Counted from the stretch's first letter, positions 51,092 through 60,577 are shown. The stretch is 64,000 nt of DNA from Candidatus Nanosynbacter featherlites (GCF_005697565.1 NZ_CP040004.1:1-64000), one strand, 5' to 3'. Notes: generated from the letters alone by a model not told the origin. Numbers and translations are program-made.

Positions 51092-51643
51092 ATGAAAGCA
51101 ACTTTTAAGCCAAAAAAAATTTTATGGATCGACCTGGAGATGACTGGACTAGATCCAGTGCGTGATGAGATTTTGGAAGTGGCGGCGATTGCTACGGATT
51201 GGGATTTTACGGAAATTGCGACCTATGAGGGTGTGGTGCGACATGAACCCGAGAAGCTGGGTAAGCTACTGGACCGAAATGCTAGCTTTTGGGACCAGCA
51301 TCCAGCAGCGCGGCGCGGTTTGGAGGAACAAAATGCTTCGGGTAAGCCGTTAGCCGAGGTGGAGCGTGAATTATTGGCATTTTGCGATGAACATTTTACA
51401 GATGAGCCACGAATTTTGCTTGGTGGTAATTCAATTCATCAAGACCGGCGATTTATCGACCAATGGTGGCCTATGTTGTCAAAAAGACTACATTATCGGA
51501 TGCTGGATGTCAGTGCTTGGAAAGTGGTGTTTGAGGGTAAATATGGTAAGAAATTTGCCAAGCCAGAGGATCATCGGGCGCTGGAGGATATTCGTGGCAG
51601 TATCATGGAACTTAAGTATTATTTAAAGAAAGTGAAACCATGA
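51092..51643 (+). CDS. orn: Oligoribonuclease
   Basis: Orn degrades 2-5 nt RNA fragments to mononucleotides, finishing mRNA decay, and clears pGpG. The 183-residue DEDDh exonuclease has ILWIDLEMTGLDPVRDEILEV (Asp, Glu), the later GGNSIHQDRRFID and the C-terminal HRALEDIRGSI with the catalytic His and Asp. TATAAT ends 6 bases before the ATG, so it is probably leaderless. Its last 4 bases overlap the yjbR-like gene. The 5' region is duplicated at 49918. Confidence 0.95.
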   Translation: MKATFKPKKILWIDLEMTGLDPVRDEILEVAAIATDWDFTEIATYEGVVRHEPEKLGKLLDRNASFWDQHPAARRGLEEQNASGKPLAEVERELLAFCDEHFTDEPRILLGGNSIHQDRRFIDQWWPMLSKRLHYRMLDVSAWKVVFEGKYGKKFAKPEDHRALEDIRGSIMELKYYLKKVKP

Positions 51644-52005
51644 CCCATAAACAATTTGAAGAATTTATCTTGAGTTTGCCCGGTGTGTGGTTAGACTATC
51701 CGTTTGGCGAGGATATCGCGGTGTATAAATTTGGCAGGGGCAATGATAGCGCAGGGAAAATGGTGGCATTGGTGGCGGAAGGCTCAAAGCCGCTCAGGGT
51801 GAGTTTGAAATGTGACCCATTGCTGGCGCAGAATTTGCGGGAAAAATACGAAACGGTATTGCCAGGCTATCATTTAAACAAAAAGCACTGGAATACTATC
51901 ATCTGCTCAGGGCAGTTGAGTGATGAAGAAGTTTTTGATTTGGCGCGGCTGAGCTGGCAGTTGGTTAGCGGTATTACACCGGAGAGCTCTCGAGACGCTT
52001 CTTGA
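51640..52005 (+). CDS. MmcQ/YjbR family protein
   Basis: The 121-residue protein matches the MmcQ/YjbR family (double-wing DNA-binding fold): FILSLPGVWLDYPFGEDIAVYKFG, MVALVAEGSKPLRVSLKCDP, YHLNKKHWNTII, and EEVFDLARLSWQLV. Members have been called DNA-binding, but their role is uncertain. It is translationally coupled to orn (ATGA overlap) and converges with the next gene, their ends overlapping by 32 bases. Confidence 0.88.
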   Translation: MTHKQFEEFILSLPGVWLDYPFGEDIAVYKFGRGNDSAGKMVALVAEGSKPLRVSLKCDPLLAQNLREKYETVLPGYHLNKKHWNTIICSGQLSDEEVFDLARLSWQLVSGITPESSRDAS

Positions 52006-52576
52006 TGGAAGTAATATCTGACTGTGTTTTCTCTAAAAATTCTTTGACGTCAGATTTTTTGGCTTTTTTCGATAGACTGGATAATTCTGAACTAAGCAGT
52101 TCAAGCTGATAAGCCATCTCTCGGGTATAGACAGCATCAAGCTGGTCATTCAAAAAGGCATCATCTAGCTTCTCACTCAGTTTTACCTCAAAGTCTGGCA
52201 CCTTGAGGGCCTTGTTGATATCTAGCTTTTCCGACTGAGCAATTGGCGTTGCTTTATTGACGGCGGTGGTGAGTATGGCATCAAGGGAGCTGTTAATATC
52301 AGTAACGGTGCTGTTTTTTAGACGCTTTTTCTGTAATTCAGTGACTGTTTGTAGGCGGGCAACTCTCATGATGGCGTTGGAAATGGTTGGGCCAGAGCCT
52401 GATTGACTGGCCGCCCAAATGAAGCCAAGACTGAGCACACCGACTAGCGCAATGATGATAATGATGATCTTAGTCTTCTTATCAAATCCGGCTGGTTCTG
52501 GTGGAGCCGCGATTTGATTAAGATAATCAATACCAGATGGTGTTGGTGGTTGAGAATATGGATCATTTGGATACAT
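51974..52576 (-). CDS. Single-pass membrane protein, unknown function
   Basis: The 200-residue protein has a Pro-rich cytoplasmic N-terminus (MYPNDPYSQPPTPSG), one membrane helix (about 35-58, IIIIIIALVGVLSLGFIWAA) and an extracytoplasmic, Lys/Leu/Ser-rich helical domain likely to form coiled coils. No family is recognised. It lies divergent to dnaG and converges on yjbR. A weak AT-rich -10 box lies about 6 bases before the ATG, fitting the leaderless habit seen around it. Confidence 0.65.
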   Translation of the reverse strand: MYPNDPYSQPPTPSGIDYLNQIAAPPEPAGFDKKTKIIIIIIALVGVLSLGFIWAASQSGSGPTISNAIMRVARLQTVTELQKKRLKNSTVTDINSSLDAILTTAVNKATPIAQSEKLDINKALKVPDFEVKLSEKLDDAFLNDQLDAVYTREMAYQLELLSSELSSLSKKAKKSDVKEFLEKTQSDITSIKKRLESSPV

Positions 52577-52629
52577 AGTACTATTTAAGCATAAACATAA
52601 ACAGAGGTAAAGGGTGATATAATAAAGAT

Positions 52630-54366
52630 ATGCAAGATGCCAAAGAAGAAGTGCGGGCGCGACTGAATATTGAGGACGTGATTGGTGAATATGTTCAGCT
52701 GAAACGGGCGGGTCGTAATCTCAAGGGACTCAGCCCGTTTACTGATGAGCGAACGCCGAGTTTTATGGTGAGTCCGGAAAAACAGATTTGGCATGATTTT
52801 TCTTCGGGCAAGGGTGGTGATGTGTTTTCATTTGTGATGCTGGTGGAAGGAATGGATTTTCGTCAGTCGTTGGAGCATTTGGCGCGCAAGGCGGGCGTGG
52901 ATCTGAGCTTATTTTCCCGCGGTGATGGACGAACGGCCAAACGGCGAGCCCGGGCAGCTGAAGCATTAGAGCTTGCTGCAAAATTCTTTCAACAATCACT
53001 GCTGCGGACACCCAGAGCCTTGGAATATGTGGTAAAAAAACGCGGTTTGACTCGACAAACAATTCAGGATTTTATGATTGGGTTCGCGCCAGACGATGGT
53101 TCGTCATTGGTGACAGCATTAACTAAACGGGGTTTTTCAAAGCAAGAATTGGCGGACGCTGGCCTGACTAATAGGTTTGGCGGCGATTTGTATCGCGGTC
53201 GGATGGTGGTGGCACTGATGGATGCTACTGGCAGAGTGGTTGGTTTTACGGGTCGGATCATTCAAGATGAGATAGATGCCCCTAAATATTTGAACACGCC
53301 ACAAACTCTTTTGTTTGATAAGTCACGGCACATCTTTGGTTTGTCTCAAGCTAAAGAATCGATTCGAAAATCAGATGAAGTAGTGATCGTTGAGGGTAAT
53401 TTGGATGTGGTGAGTAGCCATCAAGCGGGAGTGCGGCAGGTTGTAGCTACGGCTGGAACGGCCATCACTGAACAGCACCTCAAAACTTTGAGCAGACTGG
53501 CTGGTAGAATCAAATTAGCATTTGATGGCGACAAGGCAGGGTTAAATGCCACAGAACGGGCCATTAAACTATCACAAACCATTGGCGTGGAGTTGGAAGT
53601 TGTTAGTTTACCAGAGGGTAGTAAGGATCCGGACGAATTGATTAAAACTCAGGGTGTAGAGCAGTGGAAATCAGTCATCACCAAAGCTATGCCCGCTGTG
53701 GCGTGGGTGATACAACAATATTCGCAGCGAGAAAATCTCACGACTGCTGAGGGGAAGCGACGATTTTCAACGGCGTCACTTGGTTTGATTCGTAGTTTAC
53801 ATGATCCAGTGGAACAAGAGCATTATTTGCAGGTGGTAGCCAAAAAAACAGGGGCCAGCATAGACGCTCTGAAAGCAAAGATGTCTGGCATCACAACAAA
53901 CAAAACGGTTCTCCGCCACTCAAAAACCAAAAAAACCGCGCCGCAAAAACCATCAGATGAGACGCTCGATATGTTACTGGGGCTTGCAGCTCAAGAACCA
54001 AGCGTGAGGCGTTGGTTGGCGTCAGTTCCAGAAGAAGTCACGGATAATGCAAACACCCGAGAATTGTTGAAATATCTCACCCAGAACCCGAACGCAACAC
54101 TGGATCCGATACCCGAAAACTTGAAAAATATTGAGGAGTATGTAAAGATAGTACAGTTGAAATTCGACACTCGTTATGCCGACTGGAAACAAGACGATTT
54201 ACCAGGTGAGATGGCACGATTGGTCAAACATGTAATATCTAAACACCGTGAAAACAAAATACAACAATTAATGAGTAATTTGCGTGACGCTGAAACTGCA
54301 AATGATGAGTCGTTGGCTCAAGATCTGCGACATCAGCTGAACGCACTAATTAAGGAGAAAGCGTGA
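52630..54366 (+). CDS. dnaG: DNA primase DnaG without zinc ligands
   Basis: DnaG makes RNA primers for replication. The 578-residue protein has the CHC2-type N-terminal domain (1-95), the TOPRIM core ([18 protein letters not shown] near 253; [13 protein letters not shown] near 295 with Asp-x-Asp) and a short C-terminal region. In the zinc domain all four ligands are replaced: Ser35, Thr38, Asp56, Ser59 in the otherwise intact frame [12 protein letters not shown] and [16 protein letters not shown] lies 6 bases before the ATG (leaderless). rpoD overlaps its stop by 4 bases, the classical dnaG-rpoD operon. Confidence 0.96.
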   Translation: MQDAKEEVRARLNIEDVIGEYVQLKRAGRNLKGLSPFTDERTPSFMVSPEKQIWHDFSSGKGGDVFSFVMLVEGMDFRQSLEHLARKAGVDLSLFSRGDGRTAKRRARAAEALELAAKFFQQSLLRTPRALEYVVKKRGLTRQTIQDFMIGFAPDDGSSLVTALTKRGFSKQELADAGLTNRFGGDLYRGRMVVALMDATGRVVGFTGRIIQDEIDAPKYLNTPQTLLFDKSRHIFGLSQAKESIRKSDEVVIVEGNLDVVSSHQAGVRQVVATAGTAITEQHLKTLSRLAGRIKLAFDGDKAGLNATERAIKLSQTIGVELEVVSLPEGSKDPDELIKTQGVEQWKSVITKAMPAVAWVIQQYSQRENLTTAEGKRRFSTASLGLIRSLHDPVEQEHYLQVVAKKTGASIDALKAKMSGITTNKTVLRHSKTKKTAPQKPSDETLDMLLGLAAQEPSVRRWLASVPEEVTDNANTRELLKYLTQNPNATLDPIPENLKNIEEYVKIVQLKFDTRYADWKQDDLPGEMARLVKHVISKHRENKIQQLMSNLRDAETANDESLAQDLRHQLNALIKEKA

Positions 54367-55337
54367 CCGACGACCCAATAAAAAACAGGCCATTAGCAAC
54401 TGATGAGACGGAGTTTGATGAACCAAACATCAATGATGTTGATGATGACGAGGAAGCTGAAGACCTTGATGCTCTGAATGCTGGGCAATATTTGGATGAC
54501 ATATCGGATGACTCAGTCAGATTGTATTTGCGTGAGATTGGTAAAATTCCGCTGCTCAGCGCTGAAGAAGAAATGGAATTGGCACAGCGTGTAACTCAGG
54601 GCGATAAAAAGGCTAAAGATAAGATGGCTGAGGCCAACATGCGTTTGGTGGTGTCAATTGCCAAGCGGTATTCAGGACGTGGTCTTGATTTTCTGGATTT
54701 GATCCAGGAGGGTAATACTGGTTTGCTGCGCGCGGTGGAGAAATTTGATCCAGACAAGGGCTTTAAATTTTCAACCTATGCGACGTGGTGGATTCGCCAG
54801 GCAATCACCCGAGCAATTGCTGACCAGGCACGAACCATTCGTATCCCGGTGCACATGGTGGAAACCATCAATAAATTGTTGCGCACCCAGCGACGGATGA
54901 CGCAAGAGCTGAACCGTGAACCAACCATTGAAGAACTGTCTAAAGAGCTGGATATGGAGCCAGAAAAGATTGAATATGTGATGAAAATCAAGCAAGACAT
55001 TTCAAGCTTAGATGCTGGCGTTGGTCGTGATGGTGATGAAGAAGATTCGGTGTTGGGTGACTTTATTGAAGATGAGGATACGGTATCGCCAGAGGAGTCA
55101 GCCACCAATCAGTTGCTCAAAGAGCAGGTTAATGATGTGTTGTCGAGCTTGAGCGATCGTGAGCAGAAAATTGTCCGTATGCGCTTTGGGTTGGACAATG
55201 GTAAAAGCCACACCTTGGAAGAAGTTGGTCAAGAATTTGCCGTGACCCGCGAACGAATTCGTCAGATTGAGGCGAAGGCTTTGGCGAAACTGAGGAAGCA
55301 CAAAGACGCCAAAAAATTGTATGAATATTTGAGCTAA
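54363..55337 (+). CDS. rpoD: Primary RNA polymerase sigma factor RpoD
   Basis: This sigma factor directs RNA polymerase to -35/-10 promoters. The 324-residue protein has a short acidic N-terminus instead of full region 1.1, then region 1.2 ([21 protein letters not shown]), regions 2.1-2.4 ([15 protein letters not shown] stretch, [40 protein letters not shown]), region 3 and region 4 ([38 protein letters not shown]). The start overlaps the dnaG stop. A bidirectional terminator follows. It is the likely reader of the extended -10 boxes found across the window. Confidence 0.97.
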   Translation: MTDDPIKNRPLATDETEFDEPNINDVDDDEEAEDLDALNAGQYLDDISDDSVRLYLREIGKIPLLSAEEEMELAQRVTQGDKKAKDKMAEANMRLVVSIAKRYSGRGLDFLDLIQEGNTGLLRAVEKFDPDKGFKFSTYATWWIRQAITRAIADQARTIRIPVHMVETINKLLRTQRRMTQELNREPTIEELSKELDMEPEKIEYVMKIKQDISSLDAGVGRDGDEEDSVLGDFIEDEDTVSPEESATNQLLKEQVNDVLSSLSDREQKIVRMRFGLDNGKSHTLEEVGQEFAVTRERIRQIEAKALAKLRKHKDAKKLYEYLS

Positions 55338-55353
55338 ATGAGCAAGTGATAAG

Positions 55354-55387
55354 AAAAAAGCCAGGCGGATGTATACCTGGCTTTTTT
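55354..55387. terminator. Bidirectional terminator after rpoD
   Basis: AAAAAAGCCAGG, loop CGGATGTATA, CCTGGCTTTTTT. Perfect stem with T-runs on both strands. Confidence 0.92.
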
Positions 55388-55399
55388 GATGCGTTGTGT

Positions 55400-55987
55400 T
55401 TAGCACTGTTCAGGCGCCTTACAAAAATGTTCGTGGTGAGTGACGGCTTCCAGCTGCGCGTATAATTCGTCCAGTCCGCGGTCGTTTGTCACGAAATAGT
55501 CGGCAATGGCGATTGGCCCGCCTTTTTCTAGGTTTTCAATTTCCGACCAATCACGTTGGTCAACTTCGCGTGGCTGCATCGGCCGCTCGGGGCGTTTGGC
55601 CATGCGTTGATAGCGCAGGTGTTTTGGTGTGACGACGGCGATGACGGACATCTGGCCAGGGAATTCGTGCTTGAGGATTTTGTATTCGCTCCAAGTGTAC
55701 AAACCGTCCAGGACGATGAGCTTTTGGCCAGCGTCAATCAAGTCGTGCGCGGATTTGACAATACGCTTGACCACGAAATCTTTGCCTTCACGCCGGCGAA
55801 TTTCCTCACGGAATTTTTGCTGATTATCCCAAGTTGGTTCAATGCCGGCCTCTTCCATGGCTTTGTAGATGACGCCACCAAAGTAAATTTTTGGAATACC
55901 CTTTTTGGTGAAATATTCGACCGCCGAACTTTTACCGCTACCAGCCAGACCGACCAGGGCGATGATTTTTGCGTGTGGTTGTATCAT
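55400..55987 (-). CDS. P-loop nucleotide kinase-like protein (dephospho-CoA kinase-like)
   Basis: The 195-residue protein has Walker A LVGLAGSGKSSAVEYF at 12-27, a lid-like basic region (RMAKRPERPMQPREVDQRDW), and GGPIAIADYFVTND, which resembles the end of dephospho-CoA kinases. It ends with His/Cys residues (HHEHFCKAPEQC). It could phosphorylate dephospho-CoA or a nucleotide; the substrate is not decided. TATACT lies 6 bases before the ATG on the minus strand, back to back with the polA -10 box. Confidence 0.75.
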   Translation of the reverse strand: MIQPHAKIIALVGLAGSGKSSAVEYFTKKGIPKIYFGGVIYKAMEEAGIEPTWDNQQKFREEIRRREGKDFVVKRIVKSAHDLIDAGQKLIVLDGLYTWSEYKILKHEFPGQMSVIAVVTPKHLRYQRMAKRPERPMQPREVDQRDWSEIENLEKGGPIAIADYFVTNDRGLDELYAQLEAVTHHEHFCKAPEQC

Positions 55988-56009
55988 GTTGTTAGTATAG
56001 CAAATTTGA

Positions 56010-56021
56010 TATACTGAGTAT
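56010..56021 (+). promoter_or_regulatory. polA -10 box, leaderless start
   Basis: TATACT (56010-56015) ends 6 bases before the polA ATG at 56022. The mirror box AGTATA (55994-55999) serves the divergent kinase gene with the same 6-base gap. Confidence 0.6.
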
Positions 56022-58556
56022 ATGAAACGTTTGGCAGTTATCGACGGAAAATCAGTATTTTACCGAGGGTATTATGCCATGCCGGGGCTCAGTACGGCGG
56101 ATGGTACGCCGACCGGCGGGGTGTATGGATTTGTAAGTTTGGCGATTGAGCTGATCAAGAAATTGGAGCCAGATTATGTGGCAGTGGCGTGGGACAAGCG
56201 CGGTACTAATATCCGTAAGCGGCGGGAACTATATCCAGAATACAAGGCGGGTCGTAAGCCAGCGCCTGATGATTTTTATCAGCAAATTCCGATTTTACAC
56301 GAACTGCTGGATGCGTTCGGCTGGCCGCTGTATGAGCTGGATGATTATGAGGCGGACGATATTATGGGCGCGTTTGCCAGGCAAGCGGAAGCGCGCGGCG
56401 TACAAACGTGTTTGCTAACGTCGGATTTGGATGCGCTACAATTGGTGTCGCCGCTGACCAAAGTCTATGCCATGAAAAATGGCCTGAGGAATATCGAGGA
56501 ATTTACGGCGGAATATTTTGAACAAAAATATGGTATTCGGACGGACCAGTTTTTGGATTTGAAGGCGTTGAAAGGTGATGCGAGCGACAATTTGCCAGGT
56601 GTGCCGGGCGTTGGTGAAAAGACTGCGGTGAAATTATTGCAATCATATGACACGCTGGACGGGGTGTACGCGCACTTGGACGAGCAAAAAGGCGCTTTAC
56701 GGACAAAACTGGAGAGTGGTCGGGAATCGGCATATTTGACTAAGCAGGTGGCGGAGATTTGGACTGACGCGCCAGTGGAGCTGGACTGGGAAGTAGCCGA
56801 TGTTAACGACTGCGACTTTGCGCAGGTGGCGGAGATTTTGCGAAAATTGGAGTTTCATTCGCTGATTGGGCGATTGCCGCGGACAATGCAGGCGGTGGAC
56901 GAGGTGGCGGAGACAGTGGAGTTGAAGCTGCCGCGCGTCGAAAACTTGCCAGCTGAGCCGCTGTTTGAGACGGAAAACATTATTTATATTGATTCATCGG
57001 ATCCGGACATAGTGTATATCAATTCCAAGCCTGGCGTGGCGTGGCGGGCGAAGATTAGTGAGATTGGTCAACATATTTGGCAACTGTTGGCGCAGGGCGT
57101 AGTGATCGCGGCGGACGTCAAGGAGTTGTATCACGCGCTGGATGATCACGGTGTGACGGTGCGGTTTCATGAAGTGTGGGATGTTGGACAGGCGGCATTT
57201 TTGATTGATCCACTGAGGCGTGACCGTAGTTTGATGGCGCTGGCGGGTGATTTTTCTGAGGACAACTCCCCAGCGCGGCAGCTGGCACGGCTCCATCAAA
57301 TTTATCGCCAGCAGCAGGATTATATGGCGACGCATCAGCAGATTGCCAGGGTACTACGCGAGTTTGATTTTCCGGTGATTTGGCCACTGTTTCAGATGGA
57401 AAGGCGCGGCATGAAGCTGGACACAGCACTTCTTGAACACATGGGTCAGGAGCTGGCAGCAGAAGTCAGTCAGCTTGAACAACAAATGTATACGATGGCT
57501 GGGCGCGAGTTCAATGCCGCTAGTCCGGCACAGCTGTCTGAGGTGTTATTTACCAAGTTGCAGCTGCCGACGACTGGTATCAAAAAAGGTAAAACCGGCT
57601 ATTCAACGGGGCTGAAGGAGCTGGATAAACTGCGCGGACAGCACCCAATTATTGAGCTGATTGAGCGGTATCGGGAGCTGACTAAATTGATCAGTACCTA
57701 CATTGAAGCGCTGCCGAAGTTGGTGGCCGAGGACGGGCGGATTCACACGACGTTTAACCAAGACGTCACTAGCACCGGGCGGCTGAGCAGCACCAATCCG
57801 AACCTACAGAATATTCCGGTGCGCACAGAACTGGGCCGGAAAATTCGCCAGGCGTTTGTGCCGAGTGAGGGCAAGGTGTTTGTTGGTGCCGATTATTCAC
57901 AATTTGAGCTGCGACTGGCGGCGGTGCTGGCGGGCGATGAGCAGCTGATTAACGATTTTAATAGTGACGTGGATATTCATACTAAGACGGCGGCCGAGAC
58001 CTACGGCGTGCCGATGGCCGAGGTGACGAAATTACAGCGGCGTGCAGCCAAGGTGATCAACTTTGGCGTGCTATATGGCATGAGTCCGCACGGTTTGGCG
58101 GCGGCCACCGGCATGACGTTCACTGAGGCAAAACAGTTTATCGAACACTATTTTGCGGTGCGCCAGCCAATCCGCCACTATTTGGACACAATTTTAGTTC
58201 AAGCGCGCGAACAAGGCTTTGTTGAGACGTATTTTGGTCGGCGCCGACCAACACCAGATGTTAAATCGAGCAACTTTATGGTGCGTTCGGCGGCTGAGCG
58301 GGCGGCGATGAATATGCCGATTCAGGGCACGGAAGCGGATTTGATGAAATTGGCGATGATTCGGCTGGAAGACAAGTTGGCTGGGCTGGCCGAGCCAGTC
58401 CTGCAGGTTCATGACTCGATTTTGGTGGAATGTGCGCCGGAAGACGCCGAGCGAGTAGGTGGCATCATGCGTGCGGAAATGGAAGGTGTTTGTCCGGAAC
58501 TGTCAATTCGATTAAAGGTTGATGTACAAATAGGCAAAAATTGGGAGGAAACATAA
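56022..58556 (+). CDS. polA: DNA polymerase I
   Basis: PolA fills gaps, removes primers and serves repair. The 844-residue protein has a 5'-3' exonuclease domain (1-290; LAVIDGKSVFYRGYYAMPGL, LDDYEADDIMGAFA, LTSDLDALQLV, GVPGVGEKTAVKLL), a middle region where 3'-5' exonuclease motifs are not evident, and a full polymerase domain (about 450-844) with motif A VGADYSQFELRLAAV, motif B RRAAKVINFGVLYGMS and motif C QVHDSILVE. Length is normal. The NUDIX gene follows at once. Confidence 0.96.
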   Translation: MKRLAVIDGKSVFYRGYYAMPGLSTADGTPTGGVYGFVSLAIELIKKLEPDYVAVAWDKRGTNIRKRRELYPEYKAGRKPAPDDFYQQIPILHELLDAFGWPLYELDDYEADDIMGAFARQAEARGVQTCLLTSDLDALQLVSPLTKVYAMKNGLRNIEEFTAEYFEQKYGIRTDQFLDLKALKGDASDNLPGVPGVGEKTAVKLLQSYDTLDGVYAHLDEQKGALRTKLESGRESAYLTKQVAEIWTDAPVELDWEVADVNDCDFAQVAEILRKLEFHSLIGRLPRTMQAVDEVAETVELKLPRVENLPAEPLFETENIIYIDSSDPDIVYINSKPGVAWRAKISEIGQHIWQLLAQGVVIAADVKELYHALDDHGVTVRFHEVWDVGQAAFLIDPLRRDRSLMALAGDFSEDNSPARQLARLHQIYRQQQDYMATHQQIARVLREFDFPVIWPLFQMERRGMKLDTALLEHMGQELAAEVSQLEQQMYTMAGREFNAASPAQLSEVLFTKLQLPTTGIKKGKTGYSTGLKELDKLRGQHPIIELIERYRELTKLISTYIEALPKLVAEDGRIHTTFNQDVTSTGRLSSTNPNLQNIPVRTELGRKIRQAFVPSEGKVFVGADYSQFELRLAAVLAGDEQLINDFNSDVDIHTKTAAETYGVPMAEVTKLQRRAAKVINFGVLYGMSPHGLAAATGMTFTEAKQFIEHYFAVRQPIRHYLDTILVQAREQGFVETYFGRRRPTPDVKSSNFMVRSAAERAAMNMPIQGTEADLMKLAMIRLEDKLAGLAEPVLQVHDSILVECAPEDAERVGGIMRAEMEGVCPELSIRLKVDVQIGKNWEET

Positions 58557-58557
58557 G

Positions 58558-58968
58558 ATGACAGAGCAGTTATTTCAAATCGGCATAAAAGCCCTTATTC
58601 AAAATGATGAACACCAAATTTTACTACTCAAAAGCCAAGACTATTGGGATATTCCAGGTGGCAGAATGGATCAAGGTGAGGACATAGAGGCTGCACTGCT
58701 GCGTGAACTACATGAGGAGATTGGCGTTGATCATATTGCCAATAATCAGCTTTGGGATGTGGCAAAAGCGGTCAAGCAGCTCCCGTATGATGATATGATG
58801 ACAAGCCTCATGCTAATTGTCTATCACGTGCAGCTACCGGCAGATCAAATTCCTCGTTCATGTGAGCCTGGCGTTACACTTCATTGGGTAAGCCCTGAAC
58901 AAGCGGCTGATTATTTGAAAAACAAATATCCTGAGGCCTTCCGTCAAGCGATAGCCCAGCTCTCGTAG
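58558..58968 (+). CDS. NUDIX hydrolase
   Basis: The 136-residue protein has a complete Nudix box, Gx5Ex7REUxEExGU, at about residues 35-57 (GRMDQGEDIEAALLRELHEE, then IGV), giving the metal site for cleaving nucleoside diphosphate-linked compounds. It starts 1 base after the polA stop, with GGGAGGAA upstream inside polA, so the two are co-transcribed. A role in cleaning oxidised nucleotides would fit polA and the nearby mutM, but the substrate cannot be read from the sequence. Confidence 0.9.
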   Translation: MTEQLFQIGIKALIQNDEHQILLLKSQDYWDIPGGRMDQGEDIEAALLRELHEEIGVDHIANNQLWDVAKAVKQLPYDDMMTSLMLIVYHVQLPADQIPRSCEPGVTLHWVSPEQAADYLKNKYPEAFRQAIAQLS

Positions 58969-59018
58969 GATACTAAGTAACTAGTGCAAAAATTCTAATA
59001 TTATGGTATAATCACCCC

Positions 59019-59663
59019 ATGAGATACGCAAGAACAAATTCTTTTTCCCGACTGATACCGATTTTACTGGTTATTATTATCATGGTAGTGGCGGTGGCAG
59101 CGGTGATCGCCATTGGTCAGTCTTTGCTGGGCGGTAATAATCCGGAGAACAAACCAAAATCTCAGGCAGATATTGCCAAAGAGTCATTGCTATCAACTGA
59201 CGCCAATCGAGCAGTGCGTTTGACGGTTCGCGGACCAATCGTGGCGCAGGAAAAATTCCGCTCCTACCAGATTGAAATCACGCCAGATATTCGGCGCATG
59301 AGCACCTATGAGGGCTACTTGGAAAAGCAAATTGATGAGAAAAAGCTGGATAATAATAGCCGGGCATATGAAGAATTGGTGTACGCTCTGGAGAAAAGAA
59401 AGATGATGGAAGGACGCCAATTATCAGAAGAGCAAAATGACCTAAGAGGTATTTGCGCAAACGGTAAGGTGTACAAATTTGAGACGTTATATCACGGGAA
59501 TCCAGTGAAGACGCTGTGGACGTCTGATTGTGGCGGTTCAAAGGGTTCGGCAACTGCCAATGCTAACGATATATTGTTGATGTTCCTCAATCAAATTCCT
59601 GACGGGAAAAAGATTGCTGCGGGTGTTGGTTTGCAGCAGGAAGATACATTCTTCCAGTTCTAA
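59019..59663 (+). CDS. Single-pass membrane protein, unknown function
   Basis: The 214-residue protein has one membrane helix (about 12-35, LIPILLVIIIMVVAVAAVIAI) and an extracytoplasmic domain of about 170 residues with two Cys (near 150 and 170, in LRGICANG and TSDCGG), which could form a disulfide. No family is recognised. An extended -10 box TGGTATAAT (59004-59012) ends 6 bases before the ATG, so the transcript is probably leaderless. mutM follows 35 bases later with a normal ribosome site. Confidence 0.65.
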   Translation: MRYARTNSFSRLIPILLVIIIMVVAVAAVIAIGQSLLGGNNPENKPKSQADIAKESLLSTDANRAVRLTVRGPIVAQEKFRSYQIEITPDIRRMSTYEGYLEKQIDEKKLDNNSRAYEELVYALEKRKMMEGRQLSEEQNDLRGICANGKVYKFETLYHGNPVKTLWTSDCGGSKGSATANANDILLMFLNQIPDGKKIAAGVGLQQEDTFFQF

Positions 59664-59698
59664 TGTATATAAATAGATAACGAGGGAGGTTATGTTGG

Positions 59699-60577
59699 AT
59701 GCCTGAGCTGCCAGAAGTTGAGACGGTTCGCCGCGGTTTAGCTGAGCTATTGCCCGGTCGAGTGCTGACGCGAGTAACGGTGTTTGACTCACCAAAAAGC
59801 TTCCCAAATGCGCGGGCTGATGTTGAACAATTTTTGTATGGCGCATGCGTAACGGCGGTGCGACGGCGAGCAAAAGTGCTGATGATTGACCTGGATACGC
59901 AGTATTCACTGGTGGTACATCTGAAGATGACGGGGCAGCTTATCTTTCGTGGAGTGCAGAGTTTTGCTGGCGGCCATCCGAACGACAGTTTGATTGGCGA
60001 GTTGCCAGATCGGTCGACGCGGGTGCAGATTGACTTTGTGGACGGGTCGCGGCTGTTTTTTAACGATCAGCGCAAGTTTGGCTGGGTAAAGTTACTGCCG
60101 ACTGATGAGGTGAAGAACTTGCCGTTCATGCAAAAAGTCGGCCCAGAACCGCTTGATCCCAATACACGCGCCGAGGATTTCATCCAGCGGATTCGTCGCC
60201 GTCAAAACTCGATGATCAAGCCAGCTTTTCTTGACCAGGCAGTGATCGCCGGGGTTGGTAATATTTACGCTGACGAGGCGTTGTGGGCGGCGCGTCTTCA
60301 TCCGCAAACGCGGGTGAAAAACGTTAGCGACCAGCAGTTGAATACATTATTTAATGAGCTACGGCAAATCTTGCAACTCAGCATCGACCAAGGTGGCTCG
60401 ACTGATAAAAATTACGTTGATGCCGAGGGTCGGAAGGGAAATTATCTGACATTTGCTCATGTGTTTCGCCGCGAAGGTCAAGCCTGTCATCGCCACCCCG
60501 ACCAAGAAATCATTAAGCTAAAAGTCGGCGGTCGTGGTACACATGTTTGTCCGATGTGCCAGGTGGAGGCTAAATGA
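59699..60577 (+). CDS. mutM: Formamidopyrimidine-DNA glycosylase with CHCC zinc finger
   Basis: MutM removes oxidised purines such as 8-oxoguanine. The 292-residue protein begins MPELPEVETVRRGL, exposing the catalytic Pro2 and Glu3, and has the conserved HLKMTGQL, the helix-two-turn-helix AGVGNIYADEALW, and a C-terminal zinc finger. Its ligands appear to be Cys263, His266, Cys284 and Cys287; the family normally has four Cys. The ATG at 59699 is required for Pro2. A GGGAGG site lies about 10 bases before, and a tiny ATG-TGA frame overlaps the start. holA overlaps its stop by 4 bases. Confidence 0.95.
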   Translation: MPELPEVETVRRGLAELLPGRVLTRVTVFDSPKSFPNARADVEQFLYGACVTAVRRRAKVLMIDLDTQYSLVVHLKMTGQLIFRGVQSFAGGHPNDSLIGELPDRSTRVQIDFVDGSRLFFNDQRKFGWVKLLPTDEVKNLPFMQKVGPEPLDPNTRAEDFIQRIRRRQNSMIKPAFLDQAVIAGVGNIYADEALWAARLHPQTRVKNVSDQQLNTLFNELRQILQLSIDQGGSTDKNYVDAEGRKGNYLTFAHVFRREGQACHRHPDQEIIKLKVGGRGTHVCPMCQVEAK

